Numbered from the stretch's first letter, positions 26,801-35,097 are shown. The stretch: DNA of 64,000 nt from CAJCIW01 sp963833965 (GCA_963833965.1 CAWHZZ010000002.1:186001-250000); one strand, 5' to 3'. The notes: generated by a model not told the origin, from the sequence alone. Numbers and translations: made by a program.

Positions 26801-27479
26801 CATAATCGCCTTCGGTGGAGATGACGTGGATGTTTTTTTCGTCGAGCTTTTGTTTCGATTGCAGATTTTTGATTTGAGCGCGCCCGAGAGGGAGCGGATT
26901 AAAGCAGTAGGTCGTGAATTGCGTCTTGAGTCCTACGTATTGGGCGAGGCTTCCGCCTAAGGATTGGCCGACGAGGATAATTTTCTTGGTTCTAAAGCGC
27001 TCCAGTCGGGAAAATTCTTCGACGAATTTGGCCGCGTCTTCGTAGGCATTGATGGAAAAGCCTGCGAGATTGGAGACCGCGGAGATCATCTGCACATTGC
27101 CGAGAATCCGCGACCTGCGCTCATTGACTTCTGTGCCTCCTGAGCCCAAAGCGCCAAAAGCGACAATGACCTCTTTTTCCCCTTCCATCACAGAGATCTT
27201 TAGCCCGCTCACTTTGTCAAAAAAACATTTGTCATTCCGTTTTAACCCAGAGCTTGAATCCTGGAAACTAAAACAATTTTTACTCGGTTTTGACTCAGAA
27301 CTTGAAACCTGGAAATTCATCGCTTTCGGCGAGAGCAAATTCAGCTTGAGAGGTTTGATCCAAGACTCATCGTTTCCATACGAAACGCATGAGGCCGCGA
27401 CGTAAGGCAGGACATTTCGGGCAGAATTTTGCGTTAAAACATTAGATCCATTAACTGTGCTAATTATTTGTGATGTCAT
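23871..27479 (-). CDS. Lipase-like / GT5 glycogen synthase fusion protein
   Basis: A single 1202-residue frame. Residues about 100-290 form a lipase-like alpha/beta-hydrolase with nucleophile elbow GQSLGGS (Ser about 173), Asp in STEGDYATQ (about 225) and His in ENHTYFMG (about 266). Residues about 300-630 are a helical linker. Residues about 638-1190 are a GT5 starch/glycogen synthase: KKGGLAEAV (ADP-glucose loop, about 652), FFHDWHGALG, YVGRFDASQKGLDKF, and the E-x7-E motif region SEYEPCGLTHLEGF (about 1067-1080). No signal peptide is seen. Normal bacterial GlgA is about 475 residues, so the extra half is a true fusion. It would add glucose from ADP-glucose to glycogen while carrying an esterase domain, which suggests a secreted effector acting on host or inclusion glycogen; that part is inferred. 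Confidence 0.85.
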   Translation of the reverse strand: MTSQIISTVNGSNVLTQNSARNVLPYVAASCVSYGNDESWIKPLKLNLLSPKAMNFQVSSSESKPSKNCFSFQDSSSGLKRNDKCFFDKVSGLKISVMEGEKEVIVAFGALGSGGTEVNERRSRILGNVQMISAVSNLAGFSINAYEDAAKFVEEFSRLERFRTKKIILVGQSLGGSLAQYVGLKTQFTTYCFNPLPLGRAQIKNLQSKQKLDEKNIHVISTEGDYATQIAENRISSIARWVVHTPTLFGQKYMIPSAYTGLVENHTYFMGSLMKYIGYDIRTKFEMIPPYELLIGNRNAEFLNAASQEIQSIIANLEDLKAILSGNDKNKSIAALKNLQSTHPFLFGYLSFLVWCANERRDLGDPEYGSRRLLNTPFVLNKLLCQGFPILDVLISHFQSVLFLQDAKKTFLELPEKTNQISQDLLNIPIVSEMKQKLEGLFSNADASKISEVKAIYEESGRVLISLKEQLEMPGLPAEVLEEQKKALSEISAKHPALYSSILRLLRNRFNPHLELAQVEKLLLVKPSLLLEKFGRDKDILTELMNSIQYLHPIRYAVEVLSILKGLFKQHPLPSDFGKMIDEIEQLEVFFSLANMQKKIFEGLYEAYESLKPSPAEATKASRLFEEIPTKGIREDLKRVYMVCAECNGIIKKGGLAEAVLGVAEGLRSKGYEVTLIMPKYDVFPHDRTGKVKKSLEPTLYEINHSFGNVEKTNRVFQGKINDIDILFIDDADHFTLTGNDLYKIPNDDSEVKVKERFAYFGKAAGELIKMLRQQIDVVFFHDWHGALGIPMLARKSTDEWLNGEIPPLLYVFHNNGYAAQGMLNEQQHTPVLDQLGLPRQLFNTAKESISIADHVVTVSEGYSREVQGREGNGLQKEMRKIAAQGKFTGITNGSNPTIWNPETQEQLKKWIDPVTTEATPLNFAADNDVLESKKLVKEQLQKWLKVYRPDIIEKYGTDVTRDNVVLYVGRFDASQKGLDKFRFAMRAAKDKGATFIAMGNAENSPEAVQLLDSLQTEAESLKDPNQWGGAWIIRDTSDLKIQNGTQGVPGIGHLVRAAANINFCPSEYEPCGLTHLEGFAYGQLTVATNLGGYADIICQDEENPFFNGFLFLRFDQWKSEEQEKAVYECMSQAIDFWNRQSNEKKIELTSNLMRASKSYSWTEAPQGPSPADKYEQVMAAAKEASKMRGATEGIHPMFLTN

Positions 27480-27595
27480 AATATTAATTGGTTTTAATTA
27501 TTTTACTAATGATTATATTAAAATTATAAAAATAATGAAAGTTAAGATTTTGTTAATTTATAACTTAAATTTTTAATTTCACATATAAAATCTCT

Positions 27596-27624
27596 TTGAC
27601 ATCTTTGGGGGGTTGGCTTAATTT
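27596..27624 (+). promoter_or_regulatory. Sigma-66 (sigma-70-type) promoter of the outer membrane protein genes
   Basis: A perfect -35 hexamer TTGACA at 27596-27601 is followed after 17 bases by the -10-like TAATTT at 27619-27624. The ATG of the first outer membrane protein is 30 bases further on, behind AAGGA. The upstream 100 bases are very AT-rich, which would help a strong promoter. Confidence 0.6.
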
Positions 27625-27654
27625 GGATGATTTTTAGTGACTTAAGGATCCACT

Positions 27655-28722
27655 ATGAGATGGCTTTTTGCTGGTATTTTTCTTTTCTTCGCGGGCCATT
27701 CCACTGCGTCCGAGCTTACCTTATTGGAGTCCAAGGCGCACAGGGAAGTCGATTCGGTGGAGGAAAAAATAAAACGCCTGGAACAAGAAGCGGGGATCAA
27801 ACCCCCAGTCTATCGAACAACGTTCAACTTCTTCGGAGATTTTCTCTATTGGAAAGCCTCCCTCGACGGGGTCGCCTATGCAACGACCGCGGTCAATGTC
27901 GTCAATCCGGACGGCAGCGCGGGGTTAAACCACTTCAAGACAAAATCTGCACATTTCGACTACGACCCGGGATTCATCATCGGCGCCGGCATCGGCCTGC
28001 CTTACGACCAATGGGACATCGGAGTCCAGTGGCTGCGATTTCACACGAAGGGAGAAGATAAAGCGCGAGGCTCTCGTTCCGAAACGCCTGGCCACCGTGT
28101 CATTTTAGACATGATCGGCATGATCGAACCGCTGCTTAGCCCGCCAAGTCGAGCGCATGCCGATTGCACTATCCACTTGGACGTACTCGACTTTGTTTTG
28201 GGCAGATCGTTCCTCTGGAGCAAGTACTTTAATTTCCGCCCTTTTGCGGGTTTGCGGGCTGCATGGGTCGATATCGATTGGAACATCGCGTTTACCCGCG
28301 CTGTCCACAGCAAAGCCTACCTCAATGCGGACAACGATTTCGATGCGATCGGATTCATCGGGGGATTTGAATCGGAGTGGACCCTTTATAGGGGATTTGG
28401 GCTTTTCTCTTATTCGAGCGCGTCGCTGATCTATGGAAAATCTTCCGAGCGCACCAAGGAGAAGTTTTTCCTTAAAGCCGTCAAGCAGACCCTCACAGCG
28501 CACAATGCGACGCACACTGTTAAAGCGGTCTTCGATCTTGTCTTGGGGCTAAAGTGGGAGATTCTTTTCAAAGGCCACTATGCCTTTCAGTTGCGCGCCG
28601 GCTATGATTTCTTCTATTGGCCAAGCGTGACCCAAAAGACGGTGATTCAAAATTCGCGCATTCGCGACCGCGCCGACTTGAGCTTTGAAGGGTTGATCCT
28701 GGGAGCGAATTTTGAGTTTTAA
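27655..28722 (+). CDS. MOMP-like outer membrane beta-barrel protein, copy 1
   Basis: A 355-residue protein with a signal peptide (LFAGIFLFFAGHSTA, cleavage near SA/SE). A short charged heptad stretch (VEEKIKRLEQEAG) is followed by a beta-barrel with alternating aromatic strands: FFGDFLYWKASLDGVAYAT, FDYDPGFIIGAGIGLPYD, WDIGVQWLRFHT, and a final strand ending in phenylalanine (GANFEF). This is the plan of the Legionella/chlamydial major outer membrane protein-like family that is expanded in environmental chlamydiae. It is probably a porin in the outer membrane. The start is preceded by AAGGA and a good promoter. The downstream paralogue begins inside its last codons. Confidence 0.8.
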   Translation: MRWLFAGIFLFFAGHSTASELTLLESKAHREVDSVEEKIKRLEQEAGIKPPVYRTTFNFFGDFLYWKASLDGVAYATTAVNVVNPDGSAGLNHFKTKSAHFDYDPGFIIGAGIGLPYDQWDIGVQWLRFHTKGEDKARGSRSETPGHRVILDMIGMIEPLLSPPSRAHADCTIHLDVLDFVLGRSFLWSKYFNFRPFAGLRAAWVDIDWNIAFTRAVHSKAYLNADNDFDAIGFIGGFESEWTLYRGFGLFSYSSASLIYGKSSERTKEKFFLKAVKQTLTAHNATHTVKAVFDLVLGLKWEILFKGHYAFQLRAGYDFFYWPSVTQKTVIQNSRIRDRADLSFEGLILGANFEF

Positions 28723-29773
28723 AGGGTTTTTCTTTTTTTTAATCTTTCTTTCTACGCGATGTTTTGCCGATATCCACTCGGTCGCAGAGCGTATTGAGAA
28801 GCTGGAAGAGGAACGCGGCTATTACCCTAAGTCACAAAAGGCATATCATGGGATTTTCGGCGCCGAGCTTCTGTATTGGAAAGCGGACGTCGATGGAGTG
28901 GCGTTTGCGACGATTTCAAAACTCGTCAAAAGCCAAAGCACAAATATCCGGACGCTCTCGCCGCATTTTGCATACGATCCCGGATTTCGCCTTTTTGTCG
29001 GCGTCCAGTCCCCTTTCGATCTTTTAGACGTTGTCTTCGTCTGGACCCGTTTTACGACAGAGGGACATGATTCTACGCATGGAAAAGTGATTTTCGACGA
29101 TATTGGCCTCATCAAAGAGCTCGACACAACGCCTACACGCGCCAAGGTGAAATGCCGCCTCTACGGAAACCTGCTCGACATGCAGTTTGGCCGCGGCATT
29201 GATTTGAGCAAACACTTCTTTTTTAGGCCCTATTTTGGCCTCCGCGGCGTGTGGATCGGCGCCGATTGGCGCATCTCAGCGGCAAGACCATTGTTCCCTG
29301 AACCTTTTGCTCAGGACTCGACCAAGCTCAAGGTAAATAACGACTTTGACGGGATCGGGGGGAATTTTGGGGCTGTGGCGGACTGGAAGATGCCCATGGG
29401 TTTTGGGATCACGGCGCGCGGGGCGGGGGCCCTTGTCTACGGCCTGACCAAGGAGTCGACCCGCCAAGAGTACCTTTTTCTTCTCGCTTCATCATCCATC
29501 CCAGAGAAAGCCGAATACAAGGCCTGGAACTCCTCCCACTCCGTCAAAGCGCTTTGGGAGCTGTTTGCAGGCATTTATTGGGAGACGCGCATCCTCAAGC
29601 CAAAGAAATACCGTTCCAAGGTCAAACATTTTCACTTAAGGCTTTTTGCGGGGTATGAGCTGCAGCAATGGCCTTACATCGCCCAAAAGACCAATATTCA
29701 GCCCTTGCGCGAGCGAGAGCGCTATTCGCTAAGCTTCGAAGGGTTTACCGGCGGGGTGCGGGTGATTTATTAA
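28712..29773 (+). CDS. MOMP-like outer membrane beta-barrel protein, copy 2
   Basis: A 353-residue paralogue of the preceding gene with the same layout: signal peptide (FFFFLIFLSTRCFA), a charged heptad (VAERIEKLEEERG), then barrel strands such as IFGAELLYWKADVDGVAFAT, FAYDPGFRLFVGVQSPFD and FFRPYFGLRGVWIGADW, ending EGFTGGVRVIY. The start must be TTG 28712, as no ATG precedes the signal peptide; GGGAG lies about ten bases upstream. It overlaps copy 1 by 11 bases, so translation is coupled. Its TAA directly abuts the stop of the convergent paralogue-array gene, and its 3' end has been copied into the array spacers. Confidence 0.8.
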   Translation: MSFKGFFFFLIFLSTRCFADIHSVAERIEKLEEERGYYPKSQKAYHGIFGAELLYWKADVDGVAFATISKLVKSQSTNIRTLSPHFAYDPGFRLFVGVQSPFDLLDVVFVWTRFTTEGHDSTHGKVIFDDIGLIKELDTTPTRAKVKCRLYGNLLDMQFGRGIDLSKHFFFRPYFGLRGVWIGADWRISAARPLFPEPFAQDSTKLKVNNDFDGIGGNFGAVADWKMPMGFGITARGAGALVYGLTKESTRQEYLFLLASSSIPEKAEYKAWNSSHSVKALWELFAGIYWETRILKPKKYRSKVKHFHLRLFAGYELQQWPYIAQKTNIQPLRERERYSLSFEGFTGGVRVIY

Positions 29774-31387
29774 TCACAACATCGCATCGGCAAGCCGCGG
29801 CAGGTTCCTGAAAGCATATCTGCTTCCCCAGTCAGACGGGGAATACTGATTCATATAATTTTCATCGAATGAAGCGACTTTTGCTTCGATGCGCTTTTTT
29901 TCGTCTGGAGCGGATTGCTGATAGCGTTGCAAGATTTCATAGGAAAGTGCGGTTCTTAAAATTTCGGGGTGATCGAAAACATGGTGTTCTCCCCAATCAG
30001 AATTAGAATCGTTTGTGGTCGGCTCTCCAGCGTATTGATAGATTTTTTCATAAATTTTGCGTTGGTCATCGCGTGTCAATAACGAAAAGACGCGCTCGAT
30101 CTCTTTTTGATCTTTATTTTGTATCACAGCTTGATAGACTTTTCCCAAAGTCGAATGGCATGGAAATTGGGTTTCATCCGCTTCAACGGAAAAAAATACC
30201 TTTGTCAGAGGATCATTGGTTTTGAAATATTTTTTGCAAATATTATCTTTTAATTCTTCGAAAAAACCATCTTGATTCCTAAATTCAAAAAATCCGCTAT
30301 TATTGTCATAAAACCGATAGATCGATTCCTTCTTTAAATGTTGGAAAAAAATTGCGTGTCCTATCCGTTTGCCTTCGCCTTCATCGATGTCTTCGATGAT
30401 TAATTTTCCGTGGAAGCTGTTATCATTTTTTTTGGATTTTAGATCCTGCATGAATCCGTTGAAAAGCTTGGCATAATCCCCGTTGGGAGGAATCTTATGG
30501 GTCGTGAGTCTCGTGTGAATCGTTTGTGAAGTTTGCAAACACTCGACCATCGATTGAAGTTGTCTTTTTTCTGCTGGGTTCCCTGCTCCATCATGAAACT
30601 TCCTAACTAGGCTCTTTGTCGCCTTGATGATTTGTTGATAAAACACATTTTCAGCTTGGATAGCCATTAGAAGTTGGCTACGACTCCACGTGGGATTTGC
30701 GTCTGCAAGTTTATTAAGTTCCCTCGATTGAGAATCACAAGTTCCTTTAAAAATGGAAATTGCGAAACACTCCTTCATAGCTTTCTCATTTAAGAAAATG
30801 TTTTTCTGAAAAAGCAGTGGATAAAGTGGATGGGTTTTGAATCTGTTCAACGCCTCATTGAATTTGAGCACCATTTGATTCGTGATAGGGAAGGGAGACA
30901 AGCTACAACCCTCCTCCATGGCATCGGCAAGCCTAGGGAGATTATTCATGGCGCATAAGCGGCCCCACTCAGCCCAGTTATCGGAAGTTAGGGGTTTTCC
31001 TGCGATGTTATGGATGTTCTCATGAACCATCTGTTTTTGATAGTCGTTCAACCGTTGGTATTTCAATTCAATTGCTTTGTTCGCAGCTGAAATAAAGATG
31101 TTCATGTCGTCAAAAACATGAATTTCCCCCCACTGCAGGTCTGCCGTATTGGGGGAAGAGATCATTTCGTAGATGAGAAGCTGGTCTTGTCGATTTAATT
31201 GGGAAAACGCAGATTTGATGGAAGGAGTGCAATCGACAGTTTCGTGTTTTTTAATTTCTTTAAATAATTTCCCAAGATGAGATAGGGCTGTATAATGATC
31301 AGCATCTTGGTCGTCAATCGGGTTATTGTTGACAATCGAGGGATTTGTAAAAGAACTATTAATTGAATTGCTCATATTAATGACCAT
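29774..31387 (-). CDS. Tandem paralogue A: papain/C58-like core between two copies of one module
   Basis: A 537-residue cytoplasmic-type protein without signal peptide. Residues about 38-156 and 412-536 are two copies of one helical module: 'L-G-K-x-x-x-x-I' start, a DQ-x-x-IYE motif, WGE-HVFDD or WGEHHVFDH, and NLPRLADAM at the end. The middle holds a likely cysteine-protease triad: Cys217 in FKGTCDSQSREL, His344 in IGHAIFFQHL and Asp361 in YRFYDNNSGFFEF. The last two strongly recall the YopT/C58 and related papain-fold pattern. It may be a host-targeted effector; no family match is certain. The first in-frame ATG (31387) and a second one four codons later are both possible starts. Confidence 0.65.
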   Translation of the reverse strand: MVINMSNSINSSFTNPSIVNNNPIDDQDADHYTALSHLGKLFKEIKKHETVDCTPSIKSAFSQLNRQDQLLIYEMISSPNTADLQWGEIHVFDDMNIFISAANKAIELKYQRLNDYQKQMVHENIHNIAGKPLTSDNWAEWGRLCAMNNLPRLADAMEEGCSLSPFPITNQMVLKFNEALNRFKTHPLYPLLFQKNIFLNEKAMKECFAISIFKGTCDSQSRELNKLADANPTWSRSQLLMAIQAENVFYQQIIKATKSLVRKFHDGAGNPAEKRQLQSMVECLQTSQTIHTRLTTHKIPPNGDYAKLFNGFMQDLKSKKNDNSFHGKLIIEDIDEGEGKRIGHAIFFQHLKKESIYRFYDNNSGFFEFRNQDGFFEELKDNICKKYFKTNDPLTKVFFSVEADETQFPCHSTLGKVYQAVIQNKDQKEIERVFSLLTRDDQRKIYEKIYQYAGEPTTNDSNSDWGEHHVFDHPEILRTALSYEILQRYQQSAPDEKKRIEAKVASFDENYMNQYSPSDWGSRYAFRNLPRLADAML

Positions 31388-31449
31388 TAATTTCGTTTCT
31401 AACTATTATATAATAATTTATATTTTAAATGTAGTATAAATTATTTAAC

Positions 31450-31539
31450 GCAAGTCATTGGTTTTCAGGCTCTTACTTATTGAATCGAAATTCTCTTGGC
31501 CTTGAAGGGGTTATTGGAGGAATGAGGATTATGTGTTAA
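31450..31539 (+). pseudogene. Fossil of a MOMP-like gene 3' end in spacer 1
   Basis: Thirty codons without an internal stop end NSLGLEGVIGGMRIMC-stop. This aligns with the end of the intact barrel gene at 29773 (YSLSFEGFTGGVRVIY-stop). The TAA abuts the stop codon of the convergent paralogue B, exactly as the real barrel gene abuts paralogue A. It is therefore a leftover copied along with the array gene. Confidence 0.65.
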
Positions 31540-33168
31540 TCACAGCATTGCATCGGCAAGCCGCGGCAGGTTTTTGAAAGCATATATGTGTCCCCATTCA
31601 GAAGGGGAAAGCGAATTGTGATAATTTTCATCGAATGAAGCGACTTTTGTTTCGATGCGCTTTTTTTCGTCTGGGGCGGATTGTTCATAACGTTTGACGA
31701 TTTCATGTGTGATGGCGGCTTTTAAGACATCAATATGTTCAAAAATATGGTGCTTTCCCCACTCCAAATCGCTCGTCGACGGCTCTCCAGCGTATTGATA
31801 GATTCTTTCATAAATTTTGCACTGCTCATCGGGTGTTAATAATGAAAAGACATTCTCGATCTCTTTTTGATCTTTATTTTGTATCACAGACTGATAGACT
31901 TTCCCTAAAGCAGATTTACAAGGAAAATGGATTTCATCAGCTTCAATGGAAAAGCAAACTTTTGTCTGAGGATCATTTGTTTTGAAGTAATTTGCGCAAA
32001 TATTCTCTTTTAATTTTTTGATGAATTGATCTTGATGGATATGTTCAAAAAAACCGGTGTTAATGTCATAAAATCGAAAGATCGATTCCTTTTTTAAATA
32101 TTGAAAGAAAATCGCGTGGTTTAGACGCGTATTGCCGCCCAGATCGACGTTATAGACGCCGGAATCGATGTTATATATGAATACTTTTCCGTGGAAGCTG
32201 TTCTCATTATTTTTGGACTTTAGCTCCTGCATGAACTCGTCGAAAACTTTTGCATAATCCCCATTGGGAGAAAACATATAGCTATTTATTCTCATGTGAT
32301 TCGGTTGTGAAGCTTGCAAACACTCGACCATCGACCAGAGTTGTCTTTTTTCTGCTGGGTTCTGTGCTGCACCATGAAACTTCTTAATTAGGTTGTTTGT
32401 AAACATGATGATTTGGTAGTAAAACACATTTTCAGCTTTAATAGCCGTTAGAAATTGTCCACGACTCCACGTGGGATTTGCGTCTGTAAGTTTATGAAGC
32501 TCCGTCGATTGGGCATCACAAGTTCCTTTTAAAGTGGAAATTGCGCAATATTGCCTCATTGCCTCCTCATTTAAGAAAATGTTTTTCTGAAAAAACAATG
32601 GATAAAGAGGATGGGCTTTGAATCTGTTCAATGCCTTATGGAATTTGAGCGGAATTTGACTTTTGATGGGGAAAGAAGAGAAGTGATAATCCTCCGCCAT
32701 GGCATCGGCAAGCCTAGGGAGATTATTCATGGCGCATAAACGGCCCCATTCAGCCCCGTTATCGGAAGTAAGGGGTTTTCCTGAGATGTTATGGATGTTC
32801 TCATGAACCATCTGTTTTTGGTAGTCGTTCAACCGTTGGTATTTCAATTCAATAGCTTTGTTCGCAGCTGAAATAAAGATGTTCATGTCGTCAAAAACAT
32901 GATTTTCCCCCCACTGTAGGTCGGCCGAGTTAGGGGAACAGATCATTTCGTAGACGAGAAGCTGGTCTTGTCGACTTACTTGGGTAAACGCAGATTTGAT
33001 CGAAGGAGTGCAATCGACAGTTTCGTGACTTTTAATTTCTTTAAATAATTTCCCGAGAGGAGATAGGGCTGTATATTGATCAGCATCTTGATCGTCAATC
33101 GGGTTATTGTTGACAATCGACGGATTTGCAAAAGAACTATTAATTGAATTGCTCATATTAATGACCAT
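31540..33168 (-). CDS. Tandem paralogue B: papain/C58-like core between two copies of one module
   Basis: A 542-residue paralogue of the gene at 29774, similar over its full length. The N-terminal module (WGENHVFDD, NLPRLADAM), the core Cys in LKGTCDAQSTEL, His in LNHAIFFQYL and Asp in FRFYDINTGFFEH, and the C-terminal module (WGKHHIFEH, YAFKNLPRLADAML) are all kept. A short insertion before the His motif (YNIDSGVYNVDLGGNTR) makes it slightly longer. All putative catalytic residues are preserved, which argues that the copies are functional rather than decaying. It has its own AT-rich upstream region with a TATACT -10-like box on the minus strand. Confidence 0.65.
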   Translation of the reverse strand: MVINMSNSINSSFANPSIVNNNPIDDQDADQYTALSPLGKLFKEIKSHETVDCTPSIKSAFTQVSRQDQLLVYEMICSPNSADLQWGENHVFDDMNIFISAANKAIELKYQRLNDYQKQMVHENIHNISGKPLTSDNGAEWGRLCAMNNLPRLADAMAEDYHFSSFPIKSQIPLKFHKALNRFKAHPLYPLFFQKNIFLNEEAMRQYCAISTLKGTCDAQSTELHKLTDANPTWSRGQFLTAIKAENVFYYQIIMFTNNLIKKFHGAAQNPAEKRQLWSMVECLQASQPNHMRINSYMFSPNGDYAKVFDEFMQELKSKNNENSFHGKVFIYNIDSGVYNVDLGGNTRLNHAIFFQYLKKESIFRFYDINTGFFEHIHQDQFIKKLKENICANYFKTNDPQTKVCFSIEADEIHFPCKSALGKVYQSVIQNKDQKEIENVFSLLTPDEQCKIYERIYQYAGEPSTSDLEWGKHHIFEHIDVLKAAITHEIVKRYEQSAPDEKKRIETKVASFDENYHNSLSPSEWGHIYAFKNLPRLADAML

Positions 33169-33233
33169 TAATTTTGTTAATAAATACTATTATATAGTAA
33201 TTAATATTTTAAATATAGTATAAATTATTTTAC

Positions 33234-33323
33234 GCAAGCTATTGGTTTTCAGACTCTTACTTGTTGAACCGAAATTCACTCGGCCTTGAAGGGGTTATTG
33301 GAGGGATGAGGATGATTTATTAA
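33234..33323 (+). pseudogene. Fossil of a MOMP-like gene 3' end in spacer 2
   Basis: A 90-base copy equivalent to that at 31450-31539, again thirty codons with no internal stop, ending NSLGLEGVIGGMRMIY-stop, even closer to the intact barrel end (GGVRVIY-stop). It abuts the stop of paralogue C. Equal length and position in both spacers show that the repeated unit was 'barrel 3' end plus array gene'. Confidence 0.65.
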
Positions 33324-34940
33324 TCACAGCATTGCATCGGCAAGCCGCGGCAGGCTATTGAAAATAACCGTCCGCCCCCAATCAGAAGGGGAAGAAAAAC
33401 GACTGTTATAATTTTCATCGAGTGAACTGACTTTTGTTTCAATCTGAATTTTTTCCATTGCGCCGGATTGTTCATAACGTTTCGTGATTTCATTCGTGAC
33501 GGCGGTTTTTAAGACATCGCTGTGTTCAAAAACATGGTGCTCTCCCCATTGGAGATCGGCCGTCGACGGCTCTCCGGCGTATTCATAGATTCTTCCATAT
33601 ATTTTGCACTGCTCATCGCGCGTTAATAACGAAAAGACTCGTTCGATCTCTTTTTGATCTTTATTTTGTATCACAGATTGATACACTTTTCCTAAAGCCG
33701 ATTTACAAGGAAATTGGGTTTCGTTCTCATCAATTGCAACATAAACTTTTGTCTGAGGATCGTTTGTTTTGAAGTAATTTGAGCAAATATTATCTTTTAA
33801 TTTTTTGATGAATTTATCTCGATGGGTATGTTCAAAAAAACCGGTGTTAATGTCATAAAATCGAAAGATCGATTCCTTTTTTAAGTATTGATAAAAAATC
33901 GAGTGGTCCATACGCGCACTTTTGCCCAGATCGATGTTTTCGATGAGTACTTTTCCGTGGATGCTGTTCTCATTTTTTTTTGATTTTGGATTCAGGAACC
34001 AGTTGAAAACCTTATAATCTCCGTCGGGAGCGAACTTATAGCTTTTTATTCTCGTATGAATCGGTTGTGAAATTTGCAAACACTCGACCATCGACCAGAG
34101 TTGCCTTTTTTCTGTGGCGCTACACGGTCCAGCAAGAGACTTCCCTATAATGGCTTTTGAAAACATGATGATTTGATTGTAAAACACGTTTTCTACCTTG
34201 ATCCCTGTTAGAATTTGACGACGGCTCCATGTGGGATTTGTATCCGCAAGTTTACAGAGTTCCATCACTTGGGCCTCACAAGTTCCCTTCAATATGCAAT
34301 CCTTGTAATAGTCTCTCATTGCGTTCTCTGTTGAGAAAATGTTTTTCTGAAAGAATAGTGGATAAAGATGATGGGCTTTAAAACGGTCAAATGCCTGGTC
34401 AAATTTGAGTGGAATTTGACTGTTGATGTCCAAGGAAGAGAAAGAAAAATCTTCTGCCATGGCATCGGCAAGCCGAGCGAGAATATTCATAGCGCATAGG
34501 CGTCCCCATTCAGCGCCGTCATAGGAAGTAACGGGTTCGCCTGCGATGTGATAGATATTCTCATGGACCATCTCTTCTTGGTAGCTGTTTAATTGTTGAT
34601 ATTTCAAATCGATCGCTTTTTTCGCAGCTGAAATAAAGATGTTCATGTCGTCAAAAACATGATTTTCCCCCCACTGCGGATCTGGGGTATTGGGGGATCC
34701 AGCGCAATCATAGACCATTGCGTAAATGAGACATTGGTCTTCCCGATTTAATTGGTGAAAATTATACTTGATGAAAAAAGTGCAATCGAAAGTTTCGTGG
34801 TGTTTAATGCTGTTGAATAATTTTCCGAGAGGGGATTGGTGTGTATAATGATCAGCATCTTGGTTGTCGATCGGATAATTGTTAGCAATCGACGGATTTG
34901 TAAGCGAACTATTAATTGAATTGCTCATATTAATAACCAT
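33324..34940 (-). CDS. Tandem paralogue C: papain/C58-like core between two copies of one module
   Basis: A 538-residue paralogue, the most divergent of the three. It keeps the two flanking modules (DPQWGENHVFDD and LQWGEHHVFEH; both ending near LPRLADAM), the Cys in LKGTCEAQVMEL, His in MDHSIFYQYL and Asp in FRFYDINTGFFEH. Inside the first module it has a short insertion (YDCAGS) that makes this copy look more like the second module (YQYAGEP), which supports the internal duplication. It is the first gene of the array in transcription order, and its upstream region shares about 25 bases with the other spacers before diverging toward the hibernation-factor gene. Confidence 0.65.
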   Translation of the reverse strand: MVINMSNSINSSLTNPSIANNYPIDNQDADHYTHQSPLGKLFNSIKHHETFDCTFFIKYNFHQLNREDQCLIYAMVYDCAGSPNTPDPQWGENHVFDDMNIFISAAKKAIDLKYQQLNSYQEEMVHENIYHIAGEPVTSYDGAEWGRLCAMNILARLADAMAEDFSFSSLDINSQIPLKFDQAFDRFKAHHLYPLFFQKNIFSTENAMRDYYKDCILKGTCEAQVMELCKLADTNPTWSRRQILTGIKVENVFYNQIIMFSKAIIGKSLAGPCSATEKRQLWSMVECLQISQPIHTRIKSYKFAPDGDYKVFNWFLNPKSKKNENSIHGKVLIENIDLGKSARMDHSIFYQYLKKESIFRFYDINTGFFEHTHRDKFIKKLKDNICSNYFKTNDPQTKVYVAIDENETQFPCKSALGKVYQSVIQNKDQKEIERVFSLLTRDEQCKIYGRIYEYAGEPSTADLQWGEHHVFEHSDVLKTAVTNEITKRYEQSGAMEKIQIETKVSSLDENYNSRFSSPSDWGRTVIFNSLPRLADAML

Positions 34941-35097
34941 TAATTTTGTTTCTAGCTATTATACAGTATTTTTAATTTAAAATGTAGTAATATTTTCTTT
35001 ACGCAAGTCATTGGTTTTCAGGCTTTTTTCATGGATTGATCAATTCTAGGTAAAAAGTTATAGTTCCTTTTTCAGTGACTCGAATGAGGTGTTCACT

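Noticed and set aside
29774..34940. Three long similar units that could be an insertion-sequence array
   Set aside because: No transposase motif or terminal inverted repeats; the units are protein-coding paralogues with conserved putative catalytic residues.
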